Of a DNA stretch of 12,298 bases, positions 1 to 7,759 are shown piece after piece. Location: contig JBLHUT010000082.1 in NCBI GenBank assembly GCA_047629975.1, positions 1 to 12,298 on the forward strand. Reading direction: 5' to 3'. A model generated the notes under the pieces. That model saw nothing but the letters and a program-made list of their open reading frames with translations, ran no database searches and had not been told where the DNA came from. Each line of letters starts with the position of its first letter. The first letter of the stretch is position 1. The stretch is from JBLHUT01 sp047629975. GTDB taxonomy: Bacteria; Pseudomonadota; Alphaproteobacteria; Rhodobacterales; Rhodobacteraceae. The position numbers and the translations under genes are program-made.

Positions 1-1
1 C

Positions 2-265
2 TTCAACAACCTGGGCCACCCGTATTATTCAACATGGATCAACTGGGGGCGTCACACGCTTGGCACAGTGCCGTTTGTGATCCTTGGAGGATGGATGTTC
101 GGTGCCATGGGCGTGCTGATCGGGCAAGCCTTCGGCGGCCTGGTGTTCGGTGTGCTTGCCATGTGGCTGGCCAACAGGGTCGTGAACCAACAGGCAACGG
201 CAACGCCCGTTGCCCCGTTTGCCCGCGAGGGGCGGTTATTGACCCTGCTCCACTTGCGCCGCTAA
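2..265 (+). CDS. MATE family efflux transporter, C-terminal fragment
   Basis: This is the last 87 codons of an open frame that enters from the left edge and stops with TAA at 263-265. MATE proteins are inner-membrane, cation-coupled exporters of drugs and toxic organic cations, usually about 450 residues with 12 membrane helices, so only the end is present. The piece reads FNNLGHPYYSTWINWGR, then two glycine-rich hydrophobic segments (about fragment residues 24-40 and 41-60) with the pattern GAMGVLIGQAFGGLVFG. These fit the last two helices of a MATE transporter. A polar tail of about 25 residues follows. Substrate cannot be judged. The internal ATG at 68 is not the true start, because the frame is open to the window edge and the similarity starts before it. 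The stop lies 30 bp inside the 3' end of the opposing gene. Confidence 0.75.
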   Translation, partial: FNNLGHPYYSTWINWGRHTLGTVPFVILGGWMFGAMGVLIGQAFGGLVFGVLAMWLANRVVNQQATATPVAPFAREGRLLTLLHLRR

Positions 266-814
266 CGCGGCCAGATGCGCATCGACAAGCGCTGTTTCGG
301 AACTGCTGAGGAGCTGATGGCGCGGATAAACCGGTGCGGTGCGGTCATCAAGCACAGGGGCCTGCCAGCCACGGGTCGTTGCGAAGAAATCCACGACGCC
401 TTGCTCGCCAAAGACCTGCAAATAGCCCTGCACAACAACGTCAAGATAGCTGCGCAAGATCGGCAACGGCACCTCGGGCCCCTGATCGGGAGGTGGGACG
501 ACATACATCTGGATCCCGGCCACCGACGGCCCCTGATGCCCGATCGTGTGGGTGACGGCATTGGTGACAGGATGACGATCATAAGCGGCCTCGCGGCGAT
601 CAAGCGCCGCCCAATGCTCTGCTGCAACCCCCGCAATCAACCCGTCGATCACCCCGCCCGCCACAGGTTCGACGCTTAGCGTGGCCACACGCCGCCCCGG
701 CAGATGACGCCAGACCCGACCCCAGCCGGATATCTGCGCCGCAAAAGCCGGATCGTGCGCGTGCGTTGCGCGGTTAACAAGGCTGCCGTAGCCAAAGAAG
801 AAATCGGTGGACAT
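236..814 (-). CDS. Gamma-glutamylcyclotransferase (AIG2-like) family protein
   Basis: The 192-residue product has the gamma-glutamylcyclotransferase fold signature. Near the start is the FFFGYGSLVN stretch (residues 5-14), whose YGSL loop binds the gamma-glutamyl group. LDRREAAYDR (71-80) supplies E75, the probable catalytic glutamate. Enzymes of this family release 5-oxoproline from gamma-glutamyl compounds such as glutathione or gamma-glutamyl amino acids. The substrate here is unknown, and a gamma-glutamylamine-type role is equally possible. The frame extends 58 codons further upstream, but that part is arginine- and cysteine-rich without family similarity and lies in the dnaX upstream region. 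The ATG at 814 puts YGSL at the usual distance from the N terminus. The ribosome binding site is weak (AGATCAGGC directly before ATG). The gene diverges from dnaX and overlaps the MATE gene tail to tail. Confidence 0.8.
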   Translation of the reverse strand: MSTDFFFGYGSLVNRATHAHDPAFAAQISGWGRVWRHLPGRRVATLSVEPVAGGVIDGLIAGVAAEHWAALDRREAAYDRHPVTNAVTHTIGHQGPSVAGIQMYVVPPPDQGPEVPLPILRSYLDVVVQGYLQVFGEQGVVDFFATTRGWQAPVLDDRTAPVYPRHQLLSSSETALVDAHLAALAAQVEQGQ

Positions 815-971
815 GCCTGATCTAAGCGGGAAAACCTGTGTAGTGCAAGCCGGTCGTAGTCCATCTGCCCGGTGACGCCGGTTGGCACAGCTTTCGCACG
901 CTGCCTGCTTTACGCAGCCGCGCCCACCGCTTACGGTACGAGATGCACGAGTCACAGTGGAGCACCGCGCA

Positions 972-2729
<1,758 letters not shown>

Positions 2730-2756
2730 GATAAAACCACGGAAAGGTTCACAGAA

Positions 2757-3101
2757 ATGCTAAAAGGTTTGGGCGGTCTTGGCGATATGGCCAAAATGAT
2801 GAAAGCCGCAAAAGACATGCAGGAAAAGATGGGGCAGCTTCAGGATGATCTTGACGCGATCACTGTCACCGGCGAAAGCGGCGCAGGCCTGGTCAAGGCG
2901 ACCTGTACCGCCAAAGGTGAATTGAAGGGTCTCGATATTGACCCGTCGATTTTCAACCCCGACGAAAAAGAGGTGGTCGAGGACCTGATCATGGCCGCAA
3001 TCAAGGACGCCCAGCAAAAGGCGCAAGCCCGCAACAAAGAAGAGATGGGGCGGCTTGCACAGGAAATGGGCCTTCCTCCCGGAATGGAATTACCGGGCTG
3101 A
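2757..3101 (+). CDS. YbaB/EbfC family nucleoid-associated protein
   Basis: The 114-residue protein matches the YbaB/EbfC family in length and pattern: a glycine-rich N terminus (MLKGLGGLGDMAKMMKAAKD), a long helix (about 10-38), the central strand region with GLVKATCTAKGELKGLDIDP (43-62), and a second helix followed by a short GLPPGMELPG tail. These dimeric proteins bind DNA and coat the nucleoid; their genes lie between dnaX and recR in many bacteria, exactly as here, hinting at a role linked to replication or recombination. It follows dnaX by 27 nt and has its own good ribosome binding site (GGAAAGG about 8 nt before ATG). recR begins 6 nt after its stop, so the three genes are almost certainly co-transcribed. 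Confidence 0.95.
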   Translation: MLKGLGGLGDMAKMMKAAKDMQEKMGQLQDDLDAITVTGESGAGLVKATCTAKGELKGLDIDPSIFNPDEKEVVEDLIMAAIKDAQQKAQARNKEEMGRLAQEMGLPPGMELPG

Positions 3102-3107
3102 TCGACA

Positions 3108-3707
3108 ATGGTGCAGGGCAGCAACGAAATTGACGCTTTGATCGAGATGATGGCCAAGCTCCCCGGGCTTGGCCCCCGCTCGGCGCGTCGTGCTGTCCTG
3201 CAAATGATCAAAAAGCGCTCGCTGCTGTTGATCCCGCTGGCGGATGCGATGCAACAAGTGGCTATTTCCGCGCGGGAATGTCTGATTTGCGGCAATGTCG
3301 GCACGTCAGAGGTCTGCAACATCTGCTCGAACGAAAAACGTGCAACCGGAGAGTTGTGCGTCGTCGAGGATGTTGCCGATCTGTGGGCGATGGAGCGTTC
3401 AGGCGGGTTTCGCGGTCGCTATCATGTCTTGGGCGGGACGCTCTCGGCGCTGGATGCTGTGGGGCCCGAGGAACTGCGCCTGCCGCGTTTATCCGAGCGG
3501 ATCGAAACCGAGGGTATTTCTGAGGTCATTCTGGCACTGAATGCAACAATCGACGGTCAGACGACCGCGCATTACATCGCCGATATTCTGGAGGGAAGCG
3601 GTGTGACGCTCACGTCACTTGCGCAAGGTGTGCCCATCGGTGGTGAACTGGACTACCTTGATGATGGCACGATTTCTGCCGCGTTGAAGGCCCGCAAGCC
3701 CCTCTGA
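3108..3707 (+). CDS. recR: Recombination mediator protein RecR
   Basis: The 199-residue product has the normal RecR length and domains. An N-terminal helix-hairpin-helix region carries LPGLGPRSARR (18-28). A four-cysteine zinc module (C58, C61, C70, C73) follows. Then comes a Toprim domain with CVVEDV (84-89, acidic E87), RYHVLGG (104-110) and IGGELDYLDDGT (177-188). RecR, with RecO or RecF, loads RecA onto SSB-coated single-stranded DNA during gap repair. It is the third gene of the dnaX operon, 6 nt behind ybaB, with only a weak ribosome binding site; translation is probably coupled to ybaB. A hairpin lies just beyond its stop, before the convergent trcR gene. Confidence 0.97.
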   Translation: MVQGSNEIDALIEMMAKLPGLGPRSARRAVLQMIKKRSLLLIPLADAMQQVAISARECLICGNVGTSEVCNICSNEKRATGELCVVEDVADLWAMERSGGFRGRYHVLGGTLSALDAVGPEELRLPRLSERIETEGISEVILALNATIDGQTTAHYIADILEGSGVTLTSLAQGVPIGGELDYLDDGTISAALKARKPL

Positions 3708-3710
3708 ATG

Positions 3711-3736
3711 CCTCTGGCGCGACACCGCCCCAGAGG
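3711..3736. terminator. Possible hairpin between recR and trcR
   Basis: The inverted repeat CCTCTGG (3711-3717) / CCAGAGG (3730-3736) encloses a 12-nt GC-rich loop, 3 nt after the recR stop and 29 nt before the trcR stop. The position between convergent genes suits a terminator. However, the downstream sequence on the + strand has no real T run (TTCATAATATC), so it is weak or factor-assisted at best. Confidence 0.4.
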
Positions 3737-3765
3737 TTCATAATATCACGACACGCCTGTTACAG

Positions 3766-4536
3766 CTACTTGTCGTCCTCGTCTTCATCATCGTCTCCGC
3801 CACCTGCGGGCAGGTTAAAGAAGCTTTCGGCATCGTGGATCGGCTCATGACGGCGGTCATCTTCGTCGTCATCACCGCGAGGATCACCTGACAGGGAGAA
3901 CGTCTCCAAAGCCGACAACACAGATTTCTGTGGCTCGGGATCGGCCGCAAGGGATTGTTCGGTCGACACAAGCTTGCGACGCTCGTCGTCGGTCATGGCT
4001 CCGCCTTCGGCCAGCTTTTTCGCGTTGGCCTTCTGGACAGCCGCGTCAAGCTCGACCTGCTTGCAAAGGCCCAGAGCCACAGGATCAATCGGCTGGATGT
4101 TCGAGATATTCCAATGGGTCCGCTCGCGGATCGCCTGAATCGTCGGCTTGGTTGTGCCAACCAGCTTGCTGACCTGACCGTCGGACAATTCGGGATGGAA
4201 CTTGACCAACCACAAGATAGAGGCCGGGCGGTCCTGACGTTTTGACAGCGGCGTATAGCGCGGCCCACGCCGTTTTTCCTCGCCCTGTGCGGCGGCGTTG
4301 TATTTCAGCTTCAGCGTGTAATGCGCGTCGGCTTCGCCTTTGTCGATTTCGGCTTGAACAAGTTGGTTATTGGCAAGCGGGTCGAACCCTTTGACACCGG
4401 CGGCCACATCACCATCCGCGATACCCTGTACCTCAAGCTCGTGCAGATCGCAGAAGGTTGCGATTTGCTTGAAACTCAGCGTGGTGTTATCCACCAGCCA
4501 GACTGCAGTGGCTTTCGCCATGATCGGCTTGTTCAT
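3766..4536 (-). CDS. trcR: TrcR / DUF1013 family transcription regulator
   Basis: The 256-residue protein belongs to the alphaproteobacterial DUF1013 family. The Caulobacter member, TrcR, travels with RNA polymerase and affects cell-cycle gene expression and antibiotic tolerance. Two helix-turn-helix-like stretches are visible: LSFKQIATFCDL (20-31), directly after the conserved N terminus, and LSDGQVSKLVGTTKPTIQAI (117-136). Between them is a basic segment (KLKYN to about residue 105). The C terminus is strongly acidic, with GDDDEDDRR (221-229) and DDDEDEDDK at the very end, and probably disordered. Three start codons are possible. The ATG at 4536 is preferred because a near-perfect ribosome binding site lies 6 nt before it; the upstream ATG at 4554 would place that site inside the coding region. 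It is monocistronic, convergent with recR and divergent from the RNase T2 gene. Function here is transferred from the family. Confidence 0.88.
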   Translation of the reverse strand: MNKPIMAKATAVWLVDNTTLSFKQIATFCDLHELEVQGIADGDVAAGVKGFDPLANNQLVQAEIDKGEADAHYTLKLKYNAAAQGEEKRRGPRYTPLSKRQDRPASILWLVKFHPELSDGQVSKLVGTTKPTIQAIRERTHWNISNIQPIDPVALGLCKQVELDAAVQKANAKKLAEGGAMTDDERRKLVSTEQSLAADPEPQKSVLSALETFSLSGDPRGDDDEDDRRHEPIHDAESFFNLPAGGGDDDEDEDDK

Positions 4537-4539
4537 TGG

Positions 4540-4548
4540 CCTCTCCTT
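4540..4548 (-). promoter_or_regulatory. Strong ribosome binding site of trcR
   Basis: Read on the - strand this is AAGGAGAGG, six bases (counted from the AGGAG core) before the ATG at 4536. It decides the trcR start, since the upstream ATG at 4554 lacks such a site and would translate through it. Confidence 0.75.
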
Positions 4549-4659
4549 CGACATAGCTTACCCCGTGCCGGAAATCCGGTCGCACCGTCTGTGATGCGTA
4601 TCCTCGATGGCGGGGAATGCGTCGCGTATATCCACAGCAACCCGGAAAGGGAAGAGAAA

Positions 4660-5289
4660 ATGCGTTGGCTTCTTGTTCTGCTGCTGAGTGCCGGAATATC
4701 CCATGCCAAAGGCGAAACCTCGGGCGATTTCGACTACTATGTTCTCAGTCTGAGTTGGTCGCCAAGCTGGTGCGCCACAACGGGCGATCAGCGCGACGCG
4801 GCCCAATGCGAGGCCGGACGTGCCACGGGTTGGGTGCTACACGGGCTTTGGCCCCAAAACGAACGCGGCTGGCCCAGTTATTGCCCTACCGACGCCCGTC
4901 CGCCAACGCGCGCGCAGACAGCCGCAATGGCCGATATCGCGGGCTCGGGCGGATTGGCATGGCACAGCTGGAAAAAGCACGGCGTATGCTCCGGGCTGAC
5001 GGCACAGGCGTTTTTCAGCAAAAGCCGGGCGGCCTTTGACAGTGTCACCCGGCCGCAGGTCCTGCGCAAGGTTACCAAGGACATCAAACTCCCCGCGACC
5101 CTGATCGAGGATGCGTGGCTACAGGCAAACCCGGCCCTGTTGCCCGATCAGATCACAATCACCTGCACGTCGGGCCGCATTGCCGAAGCGCGTATCTGCC
5201 TGACAAAAAGCCTGACGCTGCGCCGGTGCGGCATTGACGTGATCAGGGATTGCCAGATGCAGGACGCCTTGTTTTCCCCCGTCAAGTGA
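4660..5289 (+). CDS. Secreted ribonuclease T2 family protein
   Basis: The 209-residue product starts with a signal peptide (MRWLLVLLLSAGISHA, cleavage likely after residue 16), so it should act in the periplasm or outside the cell. RNase T2 enzymes cleave single-stranded RNA through a 2',3'-cyclic phosphate. The first active-site block is HGLWPQ (61-66) with the catalytic H61, and the second is WHSWKKHGVC (101-110) with H107 and K106. In the second block, most characterised members have Glu before the W (HEWxKHGTC); here it is Ser103. Eight or so cysteines suggest disulfides. The ATG at 4660 is chosen for the signal peptide and a purine-rich site (GGAAAGGGAAGAG) ahead of it; the frame is open from 4321 but that part is antisense to trcR. 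It diverges from trcR and ends 3 nt from the convergent oxidoreductase gene. Confidence 0.9.
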   Translation: MRWLLVLLLSAGISHAKGETSGDFDYYVLSLSWSPSWCATTGDQRDAAQCEAGRATGWVLHGLWPQNERGWPSYCPTDARPPTRAQTAAMADIAGSGGLAWHSWKKHGVCSGLTAQAFFSKSRAAFDSVTRPQVLRKVTKDIKLPATLIEDAWLQANPALLPDQITITCTSGRIAEARICLTKSLTLRRCGIDVIRDCQMQDALFSPVK

Positions 5290-5292
5290 GGC

Positions 5293-6288
5293 TCAGCCGC
5301 CGGCAACTTCGAGAACAATTTTGCCGATATGGCCCGAGCTTTCCATTCGGGTGTGCGCCGCTGCCGCATCATTCAAGGCGAACGCACTGTCCATGACAGG
5401 TGCAACTTTTCCTGCCTCCAACAAGGGCCAGACCTGCGCACGCAGCGCATCGGCGATCTGCGCTTTCGCAAGATCCGACTGCGGGCGCAGCGTCGATCCG
5501 GTGATCGTCAGACGCCGCATCATGACATGGGCAAAGTTCAACTCGACCTTGGGCCCCTGAAGAAACGCAATCTGAACCAGCCGGCCATCATCCGCTAATG
5601 CCCTGACATTTCTAGGCAAATAACTCCCACCGACCATATCGAGAATAAGGTTGGCACCGCCTTGGGCGCGCAAGGTTTCTACGAAATCCGCCTCGCGATA
5701 ATTGATCGCGTCTTCTGCGCCCAGTGCAACACAGGCGGCGCATTTTTCCGCCGATCCGGCCGTGGCAAACACCCGCGCCCCGAAGTGTCTGGCCAGCTGG
5801 ATCGCCGTCGTACCAATGCCCGAAGACCCGCCATGCACCAAAAAACGCTCGCCAGCCTGAAGTCCGCCACGCATGAACACATTCGACCAGACCGTAAAGA
5901 ATGTCTCCGGCAGGCAAGCCGCCTGTTTCAACGTCAAGCCCGCAGGCACCGGCAGCGCGTGGGCCGCAGGGGTCACGACGTATTCGGCGTAACCACCACC
6001 GGGCAACAAGGCGCAAACCGCATCGCCAACGGCCCAGTCGGTCACCCCAGGGCCAACCGCCGCAACAACGCCCGACGCCTCCAGCCCCGGCAGATCGCTT
6101 GCGCCCTTTGGCGGCGCATAACTGCCGGCACGCTGCAACGCATCGGGACGATTGACGCCGGCCCAGGCCACGCGGATGACAATCTGTCCGGCACCCGCCG
6201 ACGGCACGGGGCGGGTCGTCGGCACAAGAACCTCCGGCCCTCCGGCTTGACTGATTTCAACCGCATTCATCGTTTCTGGAAGCGTCAT
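5293..6288 (-). CDS. NAD(P)H-quinone oxidoreductase, PIG3-like medium-chain reductase
   Basis: The 331-residue protein is a zinc-independent medium-chain dehydrogenase/reductase of the quinone oxidoreductase type, closest in pattern to the PIG3 group. These reduce quinones or enones with NADPH in the cytoplasm. The N-terminal GroES-like domain has AWAGVNRPDALQRAG (41-55), PGLEASGVV (67-75) and a Gly-rich loop near 97-100. The Rossmann domain carries HGGSSGIGTTAIQLA (152-166), the cofactor-binding glycine motif. The zinc-ligand cysteines of alcohol dehydrogenases are absent. The ATG at 6288 is preferred over one seven codons upstream because GAGG lies 8 nt before it. It is downstream of the COQ9-family gene on the same strand with a 67-nt gap that shows no convincing terminator, so read-through is likely. 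Confidence 0.9.
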   Translation of the reverse strand: MTLPETMNAVEISQAGGPEVLVPTTRPVPSAGAGQIVIRVAWAGVNRPDALQRAGSYAPPKGASDLPGLEASGVVAAVGPGVTDWAVGDAVCALLPGGGYAEYVVTPAAHALPVPAGLTLKQAACLPETFFTVWSNVFMRGGLQAGERFLVHGGSSGIGTTAIQLARHFGARVFATAGSAEKCAACVALGAEDAINYREADFVETLRAQGGANLILDMVGGSYLPRNVRALADDGRLVQIAFLQGPKVELNFAHVMMRRLTITGSTLRPQSDLAKAQIADALRAQVWPLLEAGKVAPVMDSAFALNDAAAAHTRMESSGHIGKIVLEVAGG

Positions 6289-6355
6289 GATAAGATCCTC
6301 GCATAACATTCACGGGCATCATGCGCCAATTGACACGACCGGCGCAATCAAGACG

Positions 6356-7054
6356 TCATAAGTTGGAGCGTGGTGCCCAATGTCCCGGCAAATCGCGGCG
6401 CGGCTTGCGGGCGGGTGCCTTGACCTTTGCCGCCAACCAGTTGGGACCGGCGAACAGACGACTTAGAACGGGATTATCCTTAACCTTGGCTTTCACTTGC
6501 TCGAACCGCATCACGTCCTCGATACGACGATCAAGGAAATCCCAGGTGCGATGCTGGTCGGGACTGTCGTCCCCCAACCAGAACAGGATGGTTGCGCCAT
6601 AAACGCCAGACAGGGTCGCCCGCTTTGTGTACCAGTTTATGTCGTCAGAAGAATCGCCCAGCGTTGTCCAGATCGCATCTGCCGTGCCCCAGATCGCCCG
6701 CGCCCCGTCAGCGGCATGATGCGGCAAGGCAAACAATGTGGTGCCCCGGCGCACGGCCTCTTTGTCATCAATGGATTCGATCCGGAACCGGACCCCGGCG
6801 GCTATTCTGTCACGAAACCGCATCGACGACAGATCTGTCGCCTCCAACCGGCGCACCATCTCGGCGTCGCCCCGTGCGTGATAGGCCAGCGCAAGGTCAA
6901 CCGCGCCCCGCGGACAGGTCGACCGCGCAGCCTCCATCGTCATGCCGCACTGGGAAACGGCGGCCTGAAAAGTCTGCTCGGACCATCCGTCAAAGGCTAC
7001 ATGCTCTAGCGCCGCGTCCAACAACCGGCCTTTTGCATCATCGTGGGAAATCAT
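6356..7054 (-). CDS. COQ9 family protein (ubiquinone biosynthesis)
   Basis: The 232-residue protein fits the COQ9/RpsU-associated family. The N-terminal part is TetR-like in fold, with LLDAALEHVAFDGWSEQTFQ (11-30) matching the family hallmark. The C-terminal COQ9 domain includes TKRATLSGVYGATILFWLGD (143-162) followed by TWDFLDRRIEDVMRFEQ (170-186). COQ9 is a lipid-binding protein that delivers ubiquinone intermediates to COQ7 in mitochondria; a bacterial role in ubiquinone synthesis is inferred. A basic tail (KAPARKPRR) ends the protein. The start at 7054 is set by AGGAG 7 nt upstream. Longer frames (to 7192) would translate the leader repeats into a KIRKIRK-type sequence without family similarity. 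It diverges from rpsU, a frequent roseobacter arrangement, and probably forms a transcription unit with the downstream oxidoreductase. Confidence 0.87.
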   Translation of the reverse strand: MISHDDAKGRLLDAALEHVAFDGWSEQTFQAAVSQCGMTMEAARSTCPRGAVDLALAYHARGDAEMVRRLEATDLSSMRFRDRIAAGVRFRIESIDDKEAVRRGTTLFALPHHAADGARAIWGTADAIWTTLGDSSDDINWYTKRATLSGVYGATILFWLGDDSPDQHRTWDFLDRRIEDVMRFEQVKAKVKDNPVLSRLFAGPNWLAAKVKAPARKPRRDLPGHWAPRSNL

Positions 7055-7061
7055 TGACTCA

Positions 7062-7066
7062 CTCCT
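7062..7066 (-). promoter_or_regulatory. Ribosome binding site of the COQ9-family gene
   Basis: Read on the - strand this is AGGAG, separated by 7 nt from the ATG at 7054. It decides that start against an in-frame ATG at 7075, which lies upstream of it and has no comparable site. Confidence 0.65.
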
Positions 7067-7072
7067 GTCTCG

Positions 7073-7099
7073 CATCTTTCGTATCTTTCGTATCTTTGC
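7073..7099. repeat. Three tandem copies of a 9-bp unit in the COQ9 leader
   Basis: On the + strand the three adjoining units read CATCTTTCG, TATCTTTCG and TATCTTTGC, so the array is a 27-bp tandem repeat with slight decay at both ends. It lies 19-45 bp upstream of the COQ9 start in the divergent region shared with rpsU. On the - strand the unit is CGAAAGATA, which would be transcribed in the COQ9 leader or form part of its promoter. Confidence 0.75.
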
Positions 7100-7111
7100 A
7101 TGCACTGACCG

Positions 7112-7140
7112 TAGACAACATCGGGGGGCTTTGCTATAGG
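7112..7140 (+). promoter_or_regulatory. Probable sigma-70 promoter of rpsU
   Basis: A -35-like TAGACA (7112-7117) and a -10-like TATAGG (7135-7140) are separated by 17 bp, and the -10 is preceded by TG at 7132-7133 (extended -10). Transcription would start around 7147, about 45 nt before the rpsU ATG. This is the best promoter match I see in the window. Confidence 0.55.
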
Positions 7141-7177
7141 CGCGCTTCCTGCTTCTACGAAACTCAAACCTAGGAAG

Positions 7178-7190
7178 GTGGTGACACCAC
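7178..7190 (+). promoter_or_regulatory. Perfect inverted repeat between rpsU ribosome binding site and ATG
   Basis: GTGGTG (7178-7183), A (7184) and CACCAC (7185-7190) form a perfect 13-nt palindrome that ends exactly at the base before the rpsU ATG. It overlaps the end of the GGAAGG ribosome binding sequence (7173-7178). A 4-bp hairpin (GTGG/CCAC) with a 5-nt loop could form and change access to the start codon. Whether it regulates anything is not shown by sequence alone. Confidence 0.45.
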
Positions 7191-7397
7191 ATGCAGGTCA
7201 GTGTCCGCGAGAATAACGTCGATCAAGCGCTTCGTGCGCTCAAGAAAAAACTTCAGCGCGAAGGCGTTTTCCGCGAAATGAAGCTCAAGCAACATTTCGA
7301 GAAACCCTCCGAGAAAAATGCGCGCGAGAAAGCCGAGGCGATTCGTCGTTCGCGCAAGCTCGCACGCAAAAAGCTCGAGCGTGAAGGCATGCTCTGA
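7191..7397 (+). CDS. rpsU: 30S ribosomal protein S21
   Basis: The 68-residue, highly basic protein is S21, which sits on the platform of the small ribosomal subunit near the anti-Shine-Dalgarno end of 16S rRNA and helps translation initiation. The sequence from MQVSVRENNVDQALRALKKK through the FREMKLKQHFEKPSEK region to the RKLARKK tail is diagnostic for alphaproteobacterial S21, and the length is normal. The leader holds GGAAGG upstream of the ATG and an unusual palindrome against the start codon. The gene has its own promoter (7112-7140) and terminator (7445-7475), so it is probably monocistronic. It diverges from the COQ9-family gene. Confidence 0.98.
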   Translation: MQVSVRENNVDQALRALKKKLQREGVFREMKLKQHFEKPSEKNAREKAEAIRRSRKLARKKLEREGML

Positions 7398-7444
7398 GCG
7401 ATACGGAGTCCGAGTGACGACGCGTCAAACGACACATCTACGCG

Positions 7445-7475
7445 AACCCCCGGTGCCTAGCATACGGGGGTTTTT
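7445..7475 (+). terminator. Rho-independent terminator of rpsU
   Basis: An 8-bp stem AACCCCCG (7445-7452) / CGGGGGTT (7465-7472) with a 12-nt loop is followed by a run of five T (7471-7475). It lies 47 nt past the rpsU stop and is the classic intrinsic terminator shape. Confidence 0.9.
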
Positions 7476-7657
7476 GCCTGCTGGCGCCCCAAGAGGAACA
7501 GCCCTGCCAAGCAAACGAATCTCTCAACCTCTCAACACGATGAAACCTCGTTGCCGAATCTGTTTTCACCGCGTTGTGGGCCAAACTTAAGGTATGTAGA
7601 CAATCTGCTGCTATTTCTGGCTTAGAAACGGACCAAACTGGCGGAAAACTGCCTCAA

Positions 7658-7677
7658 TTGTTACCACTTGTTAACCA
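7658..7677. repeat. Two TTGTTA boxes spaced by one helical turn
   Basis: TTGTTACCA (7658-7666) and TTGTTAACCA (7668-7677) are direct repeats with a 10-bp period, 83-102 bp upstream of the VPLPA-CTERM gene start. Spacing by one turn of the helix would let two protein subunits bind the same face. No regulator can be named. Confidence 0.35.
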
Positions 7678-7745
7678 TTCAACAGAGCCAACCGTTGCAA
7701 CAACCATCTCAGCATGCTAACTCTGTGACTGTAAATTTTCGAACT

Positions 7746-7751
7746 GGTGAG
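7746..7751 (+). promoter_or_regulatory. Ribosome binding site of the VPLPA-CTERM gene
   Basis: GGTGAG lies 8 nt before the GTG at 7760 but directly abuts or overlaps the alternative in-frame GTG at 7751. This favours 7760 as the start. Confidence 0.5.
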
Positions 7752-7759
7752 TGAATATT

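Larger units (their letters stand above)
7398..7759. other. Gene-poor stretch between rpsU and the VPLPA-CTERM gene
   Basis: About 360 bp without a credible gene. It holds a small hairpin TGACG-ACG-CGTCA (7415-7427), the rpsU terminator (7445-7475), and then an AT-richer half (about 7540-7759) that should carry the promoter of the following secreted protein. In that half are a TAGACA hexamer (7597-7602), similar to the rpsU -35 but without a well-spaced -10, and a phased pair of TTGTTA boxes (7658-7673). A short + strand frame (7318-7590) overlaps rpsU out of frame and the terminator, and is not believed. A small RNA cannot be excluded. Confidence 0.6.

Noticed and set aside
900..918. GCTGC/GCAGC inverted repeat upstream of dnaX
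   Set aside because: A 5-bp stem of this kind is expected by chance in GC-rich DNA and nothing else supports a regulatory role.
882..971. 30-residue upstream extension of dnaX
   Set aside because: It has no similarity to DnaX N termini and no ribosome binding site. The known-type N terminus and GGAG support 972.
3766..3800. FLAG-like DDDEDEDDK end of TrcR as a sign of an engineered tag
   Set aside because: Acidic low-complexity tails are natural in this family, the residues do not match the tag, and nothing else is artificial.
4568..4579. CCGGA-AA-TCCGG inverted repeat between trcR and the RNase T2 gene
   Set aside because: Short palindromes are common and no promoter elements frame it; too weak to call an operator.
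4321..4659. Long N-terminal extension of the RNase T2 frame
   Set aside because: It is antisense to the trcR coding region. The signal peptide and ribosome binding site place the start at 4660.
6322..6346. TGCGCC/GGCGCA hairpin between the COQ9 gene and the oxidoreductase gene
   Set aside because: A 6-bp stem with a 13-nt loop and no T run on the minus strand is not a convincing terminator.
6330..6358. Perfect TTGACA (6330-6335) as a plus-strand promoter
   Set aside because: The sequence at -10 distance (ACGTCA) does not fit, and no plus-strand gene follows; it would only be antisense to COQ9.
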